From: CAYUHJ01 sp964444365
GTDB lineage: Bacteria; Planctomycetota; Planctomycetia; Gemmatales; Gemmataceae
DNA length: 64,000 bases
NCBI GenBank assembly: GCA_964444365.1
Contig: CAYUHJ010000009.1
Location: 22,593-86,592, forward strand
Reading direction: 5' to 3'
Position numbers and translations under genes: made by a program. The notes under the pieces are model-generated. The model did not search any database. It was not told the origin of the DNA and saw nothing but the letters and a program-made list of their open reading frames with translations. Positions 51,572 to 60,481 of this stretch are shown in pieces (the stretch's first letter is position 1; each line of letters opens with the position of its first letter).

Positions 51572-52540
51572 ATGGATGTCCCCGGCCTGACCGATGCCCT
51601 CAACGCGATCGTCGCGGCGACCGAAGGTTCCCCGTGGGAAGTCTCCGGCTTCGCCCTGCGGGCCGTCCTCGCGGTGGCGGCGGTCAGCGTCACCTGCGGG
51701 CTCGTCGGGTCGCTCGTCGTCGGCAACCGGATGGCGTTCTTCTCCGACGCGATGGCCCACACCGCGTTCGCCGGCGTCGCGTTCGCCCTGCTCGGGATCG
51801 TCGTGCTGACCGGTGCCCGCACCGGCATGGACGCCGACGGCTACCTGTGGGTCGTGCCCCTGGTCATGGTCGCGTTCGGGGCGGTCGTCGGGCTCTTCAT
51901 CGCGTTCGTGCGGGAACAAACGCAGCTCACGAACGACACCGTCATCGGCGTGTTCTTCGCCCTGAGCATCGGGTTCGGGGCGATGTTCCTCCCCGCCCTG
52001 CAAAAGCGGGTGAACCTGGACATCGAGCAGTTCCTGCTCGGCGGCGTGAACTTCGTCAACGACGCGGACCTCGCCCTGCTGCTGGGGCTCGCGGTCGTCA
52101 CCGCCGTCCTCGTGGGGTTCCGGTTCAACGCCCTCGTGTTCGGCAGCTTCAACCCGAGCCTCGCCCGGTCCCGCGGCCTGGCCCTGCGGCTGAACAACTA
52201 CCTGTTCATCGTGCTCCTCGCGCTCGTGGTGAACCTGTCGATCCGGGCCGTGGGCGTGCTCCTCATCAACGCCCTGCTGGTCGTCCCCGCGGCGGCGGCG
52301 GCGAACGTCGCGGCGAACCTCCGGCAAATGTTCTGGTTCACGCTCGCCGGCAGTGTCGCGTCCGGGCTGGTGGGTTATGCCGTCAGCACGCACCTGCTCA
52401 TCCCCGTCGGGAAAGGGGCCCCGCTGGAGTTCGGCCCGGCCGGGACGATCGTGGTGGTCTGCGTCGCGTGGTTCTTCGCCACGATGGCGTGGACCGCGGC
52501 CCGGCGGAAGACCCGGTCGGTCGGTCCGCCCGCCGCCTGA
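51572..52540 (+). CDS. ABC-3 family metal permease (ZnuB/MntB-like)
   Basis: 322 residues with eight or more hydrophobic segments. ABC-3 signatures are GNRMAFFSDAMAHTAFAGVAFA near 52 and RAVGVLLINALLVVPAAAAA near 228, which form the zinc or manganese channel of ZnuABC-type importers. The matching ATPase and binding protein are not in the window, so the transporter is incomplete here. The ATG at 51572 was chosen; the ORF continues upstream through the hairpin. Confidence 0.88.
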   Translation: MDVPGLTDALNAIVAATEGSPWEVSGFALRAVLAVAAVSVTCGLVGSLVVGNRMAFFSDAMAHTAFAGVAFALLGIVVLTGARTGMDADGYLWVVPLVMVAFGAVVGLFIAFVREQTQLTNDTVIGVFFALSIGFGAMFLPALQKRVNLDIEQFLLGGVNFVNDADLALLLGLAVVTAVLVGFRFNALVFGSFNPSLARSRGLALRLNNYLFIVLLALVVNLSIRAVGVLLINALLVVPAAAAANVAANLRQMFWFTLAGSVASGLVGYAVSTHLLIPVGKGAPLEFGPAGTIVVVCVAWFFATMAWTAARRKTRSVGPPAA

Positions 52541-52657
52541 CCCCTGCCCTCTTGTTCCGAGCGGCGGGGTTCCGGAAAATACCACCGCTTTGGACCGAAC
52601 CTCCCCTGCCCCGCCGGCGTACAAAGGGGCTGGTTCCACACCGGGGGCGACCGACCC

Positions 52658-53674
52658 GTGAATCCGCTGCACACGGCCCAGGACTTCGTCCTGAACTTCA
52701 GTTCGATCCTCTGGGAGGCGCTGCCGTTCATCGTCCTCGGGGCCGTCGTCGCCGGCGTCCTCGAAGAACTGCTGCCGCAGCAACTCATCACCCGCGTCCT
52801 GCCGAAGAGTGCCCTGCCCGCCGTCATGATCGGCGGGGCGCTCGGGCTGATCTTCCCCATGTGCGAGTGCGGCATCGTCGTCGTCATGCGGCGGCTGCTC
52901 CGCAAGGGCCTGCCGCTCGGGTGCTGCATCGCGTACATGCTCGCCGGGCCGATCCTGAACGTGGTCGTGCTGTTCAGCACCTACATCGCGTTCGGCGGGC
53001 TCGGCGACCCGAACAGCGAGGCCCAGACCGCCGCCCTCCGCCGGGCCGCGGTCGAGATGGTCCTGCTCCGGGCCGGGTTCGGCTTCCTCGTCGCCGTCGT
53101 GACCGGGCTGATCGTTCACCGGTTGCAGCAGGCGCGCGGGACGCACGCCCTGTTGACCGAGGTCGCGGCCCCGCCGAAGAAGACGGCCCTGTCCCTGGAC
53201 GTGGTCGAGGCGGAACCCCCCGCCCCGCCGAAGTCGGTCTGGCAGCGGCTGCAAAACATCTCGGAGACGGCCCTCCACGACTTCATGGACATCACCGTGT
53301 TCCTCATCATCGGCGCGGCCTTGGCGGCGGCGGCGAAGATCGCGATCGCCCCGGAAGAGATCGCGACCTTCTCGCGGGAACAGCCGTACCTCGCGATCCC
53401 GGCCATGATGCTGCTGGCCGTGGTGATGTGCCTGTGCAGCGAGGCGGACGCGTTCGTCGCCGCGAGCTTCACGCAGGTCAGCACGTCCAGCAAGCTCGCG
53501 TTCCTGGTCCTCGGGCCGATGCTCGACCTGAAACTGCTGATGATGTACACCCGCGTCTTCCGCCCCCGGCTGATCGCGACGATCGTCGCCTGCACGGTGA
53601 CGCAGGTGTTCGTCTACATGATGCTTCTGAACCTCGTCCTCGAACGCGCCGCCTCTGCGGTGCCCGCCCCGTAA
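52658..53674 (+). CDS. Two-component metal permease, membrane subunit (DUF318/YraQ-like)
   Basis: 338 residues with about eight membrane segments. The family signature is PMCECGIVVVMRRLLRKGLPLG near 66 (Cys pair), repeated in the second half as CLCSEADAFVAASF near 258, a paired motif typical of permease (UPF0718) proteins that move heavy metals or arsenic. The cytoplasmic loop between the halves is Pro-rich. The start is a GTG at 52658. The next gene encodes its usual partner of the TIGR03943 type. Confidence 0.87.
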   Translation: MNPLHTAQDFVLNFSSILWEALPFIVLGAVVAGVLEELLPQQLITRVLPKSALPAVMIGGALGLIFPMCECGIVVVMRRLLRKGLPLGCCIAYMLAGPILNVVVLFSTYIAFGGLGDPNSEAQTAALRRAAVEMVLLRAGFGFLVAVVTGLIVHRLQQARGTHALLTEVAAPPKKTALSLDVVEAEPPAPPKSVWQRLQNISETALHDFMDITVFLIIGAALAAAAKIAIAPEEIATFSREQPYLAIPAMMLLAVVMCLCSEADAFVAASFTQVSTSSKLAFLVLGPMLDLKLLMMYTRVFRPRLIATIVACTVTQVFVYMMLLNLVLERAASAVPAP

Positions 53675-53690
53675 CCGCGAGGATTTTCCG

Positions 53691-54587
53691 ATGGCCCACG
53701 AACACGGTCACGCCCCCGATCATACGCACGACCACGGTCACACGCACGATCACGCGCACGGGCACGATCACAGTCACGACCACGGGGCGAGCGAGTACTT
53801 CCTCGAACACCTGCTCATGATTTTCATCTGCGGGGCGTTCGGCATCGTCGCCGTGCTGATGTACTCCTTCAACCGGCTGAACCAGATGCTCGTCGAGTCG
53901 TTCCACGTCCCGGTCCTCGTCGGGGGGATCGCCCTGCTCTTCTTCACCGCCGTCCGCGGGCTGGCGCTGTGGCAGGAAGCCGGCAAACTCTCCGCCGCCA
54001 GGGAACCCCACGTCCACGGCCCGGACTGCGACCACTCGCACGACCACGCCCATTCGCACTCGGGGCACTCGCACGCCGACCACGACCACGGCGGCATCTT
54101 TTGGCGGGTCGTCGTCCTCGCGTTCCCGCTGTTGCTGTTCCTCATGGGCCTGCCGAACGAGGGGTTCAGCAAGGAGTGGGTCGAGCGGCGGCTCGGCAAG
54201 GACGAGGCGCTCGGAACCCTCGCGGAAGTGAAGGCGAAGGACGGCGACGCGGTCGCGTTCGACTTCAACGAGATCGCGATGGCCGCCCACGAGCCGGCAC
54301 GGCGTGCCGCGCTCGAGGGGCGCAAGGTGACGCTGGTCGGGCAGTACAAGCAACTCGGCAACCGCGAGTTCACGCTGTTCCTGCTGAAAATGACGTGCTG
54401 TGCCGCGGACCAGATCCCGCTGAAGGCTCAGATCGTGGCGACGTTCACGCCGTACGCGTTCAAGTTCCAGGACTGGGTGGAGGTGACCGGCGTGCTGCAG
54501 TTCGTCGAGAACCCGGCGACCAAGCAGTTCCTCCCGGTCGTCCGGGTGTCGAAGGAAACCGACATCAAGCCGACGACCCCGCGGTAG
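53691..54587 (+). CDS. TIGR03943-type partner subunit with His-rich arms
   Basis: 298 residues. The N-terminal 32 residues hold fourteen His in alternating HXH patterns (EHGHAPDHTHDHGHTHDHAH), and a second His-rich loop lies near 108-135 (DCDHSHDHAHSHSGHSHADHD). Between and after them are membrane segments (about 40-95 and 140-160). The C-terminal soluble domain carries FLLKMTCCAADQIPL near 245, the signature of this family, which accompanies DUF318 permeases. The arms should bind zinc, nickel or copper and feed the permease. It starts 16 bp after the permease gene. Confidence 0.88.
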   Translation: MAHEHGHAPDHTHDHGHTHDHAHGHDHSHDHGASEYFLEHLLMIFICGAFGIVAVLMYSFNRLNQMLVESFHVPVLVGGIALLFFTAVRGLALWQEAGKLSAAREPHVHGPDCDHSHDHAHSHSGHSHADHDHGGIFWRVVVLAFPLLLFLMGLPNEGFSKEWVERRLGKDEALGTLAEVKAKDGDAVAFDFNEIAMAAHEPARRAALEGRKVTLVGQYKQLGNREFTLFLLKMTCCAADQIPLKAQIVATFTPYAFKFQDWVEVTGVLQFVENPATKQFLPVVRVSKETDIKPTTPR

Positions 54588-55548
54588 CCCCCTCCCCTGC
54601 CCTGACCCGCCGGGGGGCGTACCGCCACGCGAGCGCGGCCATCAACACGCCGCCGCCAAGCCACGTCCAGGCGGTCGGCGTCTCCTTGTCCGGGGCGATC
54701 AGGTACGCCCACAGCGGGTTGAGCAGCGGCTCCAGCAGGGTGATGATCCCCGCTTCCTGGGGGCCGACGGTCCGCAGCCCGCGGGCGAACAGGAAGTACG
54801 GCGCGGCCATCTGCATCGCGCCGAACACCGCGAGGAACAGCAGTTGAGCGGCAGTCGGGGCGGTGAACCATGCGACCGTTCCCGCGAGGTCGTGAGTCGC
54901 ACACGCATAGACCGCCACGCACCCGGCGCTGCCGATCAGGTTCAGAACGGACAGCCACGCGCTCGACTCCGCCCGCAACGCGCTGAGAAAGAGGATCACC
55001 CCGGCGTAGGCCATTCCCGACCCCGTCGCCATCAGCAGGATCTCGACCTGCTTCGCCTGCTCGTCCGGGGCCAGCCCGCGGGGCCAGTTTCCGGCGACGA
55101 TGATCGCCGCCCCGGTCATCGCCACGAGAACCGTCTGCCAGTTGCGGCGGTCGGCCCTCTCCCCGAGAAACCCGACGCCGACGGCGAAGACCCACACCGG
55201 GGCGGAGTTCTGCAGCAGGATCGCGTTCGCGGCCGGCCCGAGCCCGAGGGCCATCATGTAGAGCCCGCTCATGACGCCGAAGCACGCGACCATCCCGGCC
55301 ATCAACGGGCGGAACCTCACTTCGGAACGGGACACGAGCGGGATCAACACCAGCCCGGCGAACAGGCCGCGGAAGAAGGCGATTTGCAAGGGCGACAGGT
55401 GCGGTTCGTGCAGACGGAGCGGGGTCGGCTCAAGCAGCAATCGCATGAAGAAGCTGCTGCTACTCCAGAGCACGGCGGCGAGGACCAGCCAGAGGCGGGC
55501 CGAGCGGACGCTGGTTAGTTGGGAATGACCGGCTTGCGTGGAATCCAT
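54565..55548 (-). CDS. EamA-family (DMT) transporter
   Basis: 327 residues, about ten membrane helices in two EamA repeats (first: LWLVLAAVLWSSSSFFMR... FRGLFAGLVLIPL; second: FLAVFGAMQMAAPYFLFARGL...EAGIITLLEPLLNPLWAYL). Members export amino acids, nucleosides or related compounds; the substrate is not assignable. The start overlaps the 3' end of the upstream kinase gene by 34 bp, and its own 3' end overlaps the His-rich gene on the opposite strand by 23 bp. Confidence 0.9.
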   Translation of the reverse strand: MDSTQAGHSQLTSVRSARLWLVLAAVLWSSSSFFMRLLLEPTPLRLHEPHLSPLQIAFFRGLFAGLVLIPLVSRSEVRFRPLMAGMVACFGVMSGLYMMALGLGPAANAILLQNSAPVWVFAVGVGFLGERADRRNWQTVLVAMTGAAIIVAGNWPRGLAPDEQAKQVEILLMATGSGMAYAGVILFLSALRAESSAWLSVLNLIGSAGCVAVYACATHDLAGTVAWFTAPTAAQLLFLAVFGAMQMAAPYFLFARGLRTVGPQEAGIITLLEPLLNPLWAYLIAPDKETPTAWTWLGGGVLMAALAWRYAPRRVRAGEGATAGSSA

Positions 55549-56693
55549 TCGTCCGATTCTACGAAATCCGCCCGCGAGGCGAGCGAGGCAAGGACGGGTC
55601 GAACCGTGTGCAAGAAGACCCCGCCCGACAGCCCGAGGGACGCGATCGCCAGCCCGATTTTGAGGGCGACAGCGGCCCGCTGCCCGCCCGAGGGTTCTTT
55701 CTGTAGCGCAGCGGCTTCCGCGGTGTCAGCCGTGGCGGGCAGGTTGGGCCGGGTCGGGTAGTCGGGTTGCCGCTGGCCCCCCTGCCCTGCCCCGCTGTGC
55801 GGCCGTGGCAGGGCGGTCGCGGACAGGGAACTGCCGATCCCCGTCGCTTCGAGGTCCGCGGCGAACTCTTCCGCGGATTGATACCGCAACCGCAGGTCGA
55901 GCGCCAGCGCCCGACGCAGGATCCAGTCCAGGGCCGACGGGATCTCGGGGGCGAGGTCGCGAGCCGGGTGGTAGACGTCCTGGGCTTTCTCCCGTGCGAT
56001 TTCTTCGTGCGTCGTCCCGCGGAACGGCACCTGGCCGGTGAGCAGGTGGTACAGCGTCGCGCCGAGCGCGAACAGGTCGCTGCGGCCGTCGACCAGCGCC
56101 GGGTTGGCGGCTTGCTCCTGCGGCATGTATTGCGGCGTCCCGACGGACTGGTCGCTGTGCGTCAGGTTCTCGTCCCCGCTCGCGATCCGCTTGGCCAGCC
56201 CGAGGTCGCCGAGTTTCGCGACGCCGTCCGGGTGAAGCAAGATGTTGTCCGGCTTCACGTCCCGGTGGACGTAGTTCCGCGAGTGCAGGAACCCGAGCGC
56301 CTTCGCCACGTCGACGCCGATCGACACCACAAGCCCCGGCGGCAGCGGGCCGGTCGTGGTGAGGAGTTCGTGGGCGGTCGGCCCGTCCACGTATTCCATC
56401 GCGAGGTAGTGCTTCAGGGCGTCGGAGTCGTAACCGGCGTCGGTGGCTCGCACGAGGTGCGGGTGTGCGAGGAGCCGGCTCATCCGGGCTTCGCGGTAGA
56501 ACCGGTTCACGAACTGCTTGCTGTCCGCGAGGTGGTCGGCGAGAACCTTCACCGCGACGGGGGCGAGGGTGGTTTCGTCGTAGGCAAGGTAGACTTCGCT
56601 CATGCCCCCCTGCCCGATCAGGCGGAGAAGGCGGAATCCCCCGACGAAGTCGGCCGGGGCGCGGGGCTCGTCGGGTGAAGGGGAGTCAACCAT
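55515..56693 (-). CDS. Hanks-type Ser/Thr kinase with C-terminal membrane anchor
   Basis: 392 residues from the ATG at 56693 (13 residues more from 56732). The kinase domain spans about 20-280: IGQGGMSEVYLAYD, AVKVLADH, catalytic VHRDVKPDN, DLGLAKR (DLG instead of DFG), and GTPQYMPQEQ. A Pro/Gln-rich linker and a membrane segment (about 345-368) follow, with a short tail outside. The rest of the tail is too short for a sensor domain, unlike PknB-type kinases. The EamA transporter gene overlaps its end. Confidence 0.9.
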   Translation of the reverse strand: MVDSPSPDEPRAPADFVGGFRLLRLIGQGGMSEVYLAYDETTLAPVAVKVLADHLADSKQFVNRFYREARMSRLLAHPHLVRATDAGYDSDALKHYLAMEYVDGPTAHELLTTTGPLPPGLVVSIGVDVAKALGFLHSRNYVHRDVKPDNILLHPDGVAKLGDLGLAKRIASGDENLTHSDQSVGTPQYMPQEQAANPALVDGRSDLFALGATLYHLLTGQVPFRGTTHEEIAREKAQDVYHPARDLAPEIPSALDWILRRALALDLRLRYQSAEEFAADLEATGIGSSLSATALPRPHSGAGQGGQRQPDYPTRPNLPATADTAEAAALQKEPSGGQRAAVALKIGLAIASLGLSGGVFLHTVRPVLASLASRADFVESDEWIPRKPVIPN

Positions 56694-56843
56694 CCGGAGA
56701 TTCCCGGCGGACGGTTCGGACCGTCCGTTCATCGAGTGCGAGTCGGTCCGAGAGGGTCACTATCAGTTTACCCCCTTCCGAGCGGAAAGGTACTCGCGTC
56801 GGTGTGAAATTTGGGAGAATGACGGGTGGCAGGGGAAGCCGAC

Positions 56844-58292
56844 TCAGCGGAGGTTTTCTTTTCCGAGTTTCCGGAGCTCGGCGAGGGTCGAACCGACTGC
56901 CGCCCCCGCACCCCAGAGTGCGGTGCCGGGGAACCGGGCGGGTTCGTCGTCGGCCCAGCAATCCCAGTACACGCCGGACACCTGTGTCACGCTCATCGCG
57001 AGGTAGGACGTACCGGTCACCCAGTCCGGCGGCACGGTCCCGATCGCCGGTTCGGACCCGCCCCCCGCGGGGGCCGGCTGACAGCCGAGGGACAGTTCCA
57101 GCGGGATGCCGAGCAGGGCGAACAGGTCGAGCAACCGGTAGGTGTCGAGCAGCGTCCGCGGCTGGCTCGTGCGGGGGGCGTCCCCGCAGAGTAGTTCGAG
57201 TTCCAGCCCGCCGACGGAGAACCCCCCGCGGAGCAGGGTGTCGGCGAAGACGAGCGGCGAGTAGGTCATGTCCTCGGAGGTGAGGTAGTCGCCCCAGGGA
57301 ACCGAGAGCCCCATCACGAGGGTCGCGTCCGGGGCCGCCAGCCGGGCCGCCTCGAGCAGGCGTGCCCCGAGCCGCAGACGGTCGTCTTCGTACAAGCCGA
57401 ACACGTCCGCGTGGTTGAATCCGGCGAAAATGTGCCAGACCGAGACGCGGTCGCGGTACCGGGTGATGATCGTCTCGACGAAGTCGCACATGAACGCGGC
57501 GAGGCTCGGCAGGTCCCCTTCCCACTGGCTGAGCCAGTCCGGGAACGGGCCGAACGTCAGGTCGATCAGCGGGCCGACGGACACCGCCAGGCCCGCGTCG
57601 GTGGCCCAGTCGACGAGAGCGTCGAACTCGTCCCACTGGCACTTCGCCTCGCTCGGCTCGATCCGCTTCCAGTTCGGAACCAGCCGGACCGCGTTGAAGG
57701 CGTCCAGGTACGCGGCCGCCTCGGAGCCGGTGGGAACGCGGGTCACTCGGGCCCCGAACCGGGTGTCGGGTTTGCCGTCGTCCGACACCCGGGACCGCAT
57801 CAGCTGGTCGGCGAACTGGCGGGTGAAGGACTCGCCGACGGCTTGTGCCCCGGCGATCACGTCCGGGAGGAACCGGTTGATGTCCGGCTGCGCGGGGTCG
57901 AGGACGGCACCGCCGAATCGGGACACGAGGGCCGCGAGCCGGTCCGTGTCGTCGGCCGCCGGCTCGAACCCCACGCTGACCCAGTCGGCGAGCTGAGTCC
58001 GGACCTGATTCAACTTCCCGCGGGCGAGTTCCGTCAGCAGGTGGTACGGCTCGATCCGCTCCCGGAGGGTGGAGGACATGAGGACCGGGCACCCGCCGCC
58101 CGGCAGCGGCCACGCGGTCGTGAGGTAGCCGCTTTCGCTGACATCGCGGGTCAGGCTGAGGCGGTTGCCTTCCAGCCGCCGGCGGGTCGGCATCGGGGAC
58201 AGGTCGTACCCGCCGGTCACGCACGCCCGCTCCAGGCACCGCCGGGCGGTACGCGAAAGATCGTCCGGAAGTGTGAAAGAGAGTAGGCCCAT
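56844..58292 (-). CDS. GH10-like TIM-barrel protein
   Basis: 482 residues. A beta-rich N-terminal part (1-150) is followed by a TIM barrel that resembles glycoside hydrolase family 10 (VRLVPNWKRIEP, ALVDWATDAGLAVSVGPLIDL, VWHIFAGFNHADVFGL, LLDLFALLGIPLELSLG, GVYWDCWADDEP). The usual NE(P) acid/base motif is not seen where VWHIFAGFNH stands, while a Glu is present in GIPLELSLG, the nucleophile position. It may therefore be a modified or inactive hydrolase. No signal peptide is visible, so it appears cytoplasmic. Homologues exist in planctomycetes; function unknown. Confidence 0.65.
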   Translation of the reverse strand: MGLLSFTLPDDLSRTARRCLERACVTGGYDLSPMPTRRRLEGNRLSLTRDVSESGYLTTAWPLPGGGCPVLMSSTLRERIEPYHLLTELARGKLNQVRTQLADWVSVGFEPAADDTDRLAALVSRFGGAVLDPAQPDINRFLPDVIAGAQAVGESFTRQFADQLMRSRVSDDGKPDTRFGARVTRVPTGSEAAAYLDAFNAVRLVPNWKRIEPSEAKCQWDEFDALVDWATDAGLAVSVGPLIDLTFGPFPDWLSQWEGDLPSLAAFMCDFVETIITRYRDRVSVWHIFAGFNHADVFGLYEDDRLRLGARLLEAARLAAPDATLVMGLSVPWGDYLTSEDMTYSPLVFADTLLRGGFSVGGLELELLCGDAPRTSQPRTLLDTYRLLDLFALLGIPLELSLGCQPAPAGGGSEPAIGTVPPDWVTGTSYLAMSVTQVSGVYWDCWADDEPARFPGTALWGAGAAVGSTLAELRKLGKENLR

Positions 58293-58431
58293 TTCCGCGA
58301 CGGGAGGGGGGGTCCGTCTGGGGCGTCCGACGCACGGACCCCTATTTGGTCAATGATAGCGGATTGCCCGTCGGTTTGGGGAGGGGAACCCGAGTCCCGG
58401 TGGGAAACCTTCCCCGCGAAGGTGGGGTTGT

Positions 58432-59316
58432 TCAGCCGGGGCCGACGGCGGCGACCGCGATGCCGTACCGGTCTGCGAGGGCGATCGTCTCCGGCTCGTC
58501 CAGAATGATCGTGTTTCCCGCTTCGATTGCGAGGACTTTCCCCCCGGCCGCACGCATCGTCTCGATCGTCGCCGTGCCCACGGTCGGCACGTCGAACCGG
58601 CGGTCCTGCTGGGGTTTCGCCACCTTCACGACGACGAACGAATTCTTCCCGCACAGGTCGCCGGCGCGCCGGATCGCCGCGTCCGTTCCCTCGATGGCTT
58701 CGACCGCGAGGACGGCCCGCTCGCGGACCATCACACTCTGGCCGACGTCGAGCTCGCCCATCTTTTTGGCGAGGTCCCAGCCGAACCGGATGTCGGCGAA
58801 GTCTTTGGCCGTCGGCTTCCGGCGGGTGAGCACGCCTTCTCTCACGAGCAGCTCCGGGCACAGGTCGAGGGGGGACACGCACTCCAGGTTGTCTTTGCGG
58901 AACTCGTCGATGAGACCGAGCAGCAGGGAATCGTCGGCGTTATTGGCCCGGCGGCGGTTGAACCAGAACCGGATCAGCCGCCAGTCCGGGAGGAGCTGGA
59001 GCCACCGCCACGGGCGGAAAATGATGTGCTTGTGGAACTTCCCCGCCATCGTCCAGCGGGTCACGCCGCCGCGGTGGAACGCCCGGACGATCCCGCCGAT
59101 CGACATCCGGCGGAGCCAGGTGAACTGGTGGCAGATGTCCGCGAGTTTCGGGTCCGCCATGCCCGCGAGCCCGACGCACACGACCGGCACGCCGATGTCC
59201 CGGGCCTTTTCCGCGATCGCGATGGGCAGCCGGCCGGCGCACGCCAGCAACCCGATCGGCTCGACGGCCGGCGTCACGCTCGGAAACGAGGCCATCCGCA
59301 CCCCCGACCGGATCAT
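58432..59316 (-). CDS. lpxI: UDP-2,3-diacylglucosamine diphosphatase LpxI
   Basis: 294 residues, slightly longer than the Caulobacter enzyme. LpxI hydrolyses UDP-2,3-diacylglucosamine to lipid X in lipid A synthesis, and replaces LpxH in many lineages. Family landmarks are LLACAGRLPIAIAEKARD near 22, MSIGGIVRAFHRGGV near 70, RFGWDLAKKMGELDVGQSVMVRERAVLAVEAIEGTDAAIRR, and CGKNSFVVVKVAKPQQDRRFDVPTVGTATIETM. It follows lpxD with a four-base ATGA overlap, so the two enzymes are made together. Confidence 0.94.
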   Translation of the reverse strand: MIRSGVRMASFPSVTPAVEPIGLLACAGRLPIAIAEKARDIGVPVVCVGLAGMADPKLADICHQFTWLRRMSIGGIVRAFHRGGVTRWTMAGKFHKHIIFRPWRWLQLLPDWRLIRFWFNRRRANNADDSLLLGLIDEFRKDNLECVSPLDLCPELLVREGVLTRRKPTAKDFADIRFGWDLAKKMGELDVGQSVMVRERAVLAVEAIEGTDAAIRRAGDLCGKNSFVVVKVAKPQQDRRFDVPTVGTATIETMRAAGGKVLAIEAGNTIILDEPETIALADRYGIAVAAVGPG

Positions 59317-60353
59317 GCCGCGTCCTCCAGCCCCAGCTTCTTTTTGATCTGCTGCACGTCCTTGCGGAGTTGCGGCAGCTTTTCGAGGCTCATCAGAATG
59401 CGAATCTCGTCGCGGTCCGGCCGGGCGGGTGCCCCGAGCACCTTGCTCCCGGCGGGCAGGTCTTTCGGCACGCCGGACTTCGCCCCGATGACGCTGCCGC
59501 TGCCGATGTCGACGTGGTCGCCGACGCCGACCTGCCCGGCCATGACGACGAAGTCGCCGGTGGTGCTCGACCCGGCGATTCCGACCTGACTGACGAGCAG
59601 ATTTCCGCGGCCGATCTGGCAGTTGTGGGCGATCATGACGAGGTTGTCGATCTTCGTCCCGGCCCCGATCCGGGTCGGCCCGAAGGTGCCGCGGTCGATC
59701 GTCGTGCAGGCCCCGATTTCCACGTCGTCGCCGATCTCGACGGTGCCCAGTTGCGGGACTTTGGTGTGCTGCCCGCGGCTGGTGCGGTAGCCGAACCCGT
59801 CGGCCCCGATGACCGCGTTGGCGTGAACGGTGACGCGGCTCCCGAGGGTGCAGTCGTCGTAAATCGCGACGTGCGGGTGGAGGAGCACGCCGTCCCCGAG
59901 GGTGCAGTACCGTCCGACCGAGACGCCGGCGTGGAGGACGCAGTTCGCCCCGACGACGGTCCCTTCCCCGATGACCGCGAAGGGGCCGACGGTCGTGCCG
60001 GGGCCGATCTTCGCGGTCGGGTGAACGGACGCGGCAGTGTCGACTCGCCCGGTGGCGGCGGGGGCACGGCTCCCGCGGAACGCGACGACGACCGCGGCGA
60101 AGGCGGCGAGCGGGTCGGCCACGCGGATGATCGGGCGGCCGTTCACCGGCACGTTCAGCGGGACGATGGCGGCCCCGGCCTTGCTCTCGTGCCAGGCGTG
60201 AAGGTGCTTGTCTCCTTCGACGAACGTGATGTCGTGCGGACCCGCTTCGGACAGCGTCCGGGCGCTTGCGATGCTCAGGTCGCCGTCCCCGAGGAGTTCC
60301 CCGCGGACGTGTTCCGCCAGTTGCCGGACGGTTGTTGTCACGGTGGGCCTCAA
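59313..60353 (-). CDS. lpxD: UDP-3-O-acylglucosamine N-acyltransferase LpxD
   Basis: 346 residues. LpxD adds the second acyl chain to the lipid A precursor. An N-terminal uridine-binding domain (1-100) is followed by a left-handed beta helix of hexapeptide repeats (IGPGTTVGPFAVIGEGTVVGANCVLHAGVSVG, IGADGFGYR with the catalytic region His, MIAHNCQIGRGN), and a C-terminal coiled coil (LEKLPQLRKDVQQIKKKL). Lipid A synthesis supports a Gram-negative-type outer membrane in this planctomycete. Start near 60353 (GTG/ATG choice unclear). Confidence 0.94.
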   Translation of the reverse strand: MRPTVTTTVRQLAEHVRGELLGDGDLSIASARTLSEAGPHDITFVEGDKHLHAWHESKAGAAIVPLNVPVNGRPIIRVADPLAAFAAVVVAFRGSRAPAATGRVDTAASVHPTAKIGPGTTVGPFAVIGEGTVVGANCVLHAGVSVGRYCTLGDGVLLHPHVAIYDDCTLGSRVTVHANAVIGADGFGYRTSRGQHTKVPQLGTVEIGDDVEIGACTTIDRGTFGPTRIGAGTKIDNLVMIAHNCQIGRGNLLVSQVGIAGSSTTGDFVVMAGQVGVGDHVDIGSGSVIGAKSGVPKDLPAGSKVLGAPARPDRDEIRILMSLEKLPQLRKDVQQIKKKLGLEDAA

Positions 60354-60481
60354 CTTCCGTGCGAGCCGCCCCGATCTCGGACGAGTGGCGGAAGGTAGCC
60401 CATCCGCACCGGCCGGGCAAGCCCAACAGCGTGAGTATCGGCCCGCGGCGGGGCAAAGTTGAGCCGGGCAGGTTGTCCGGG

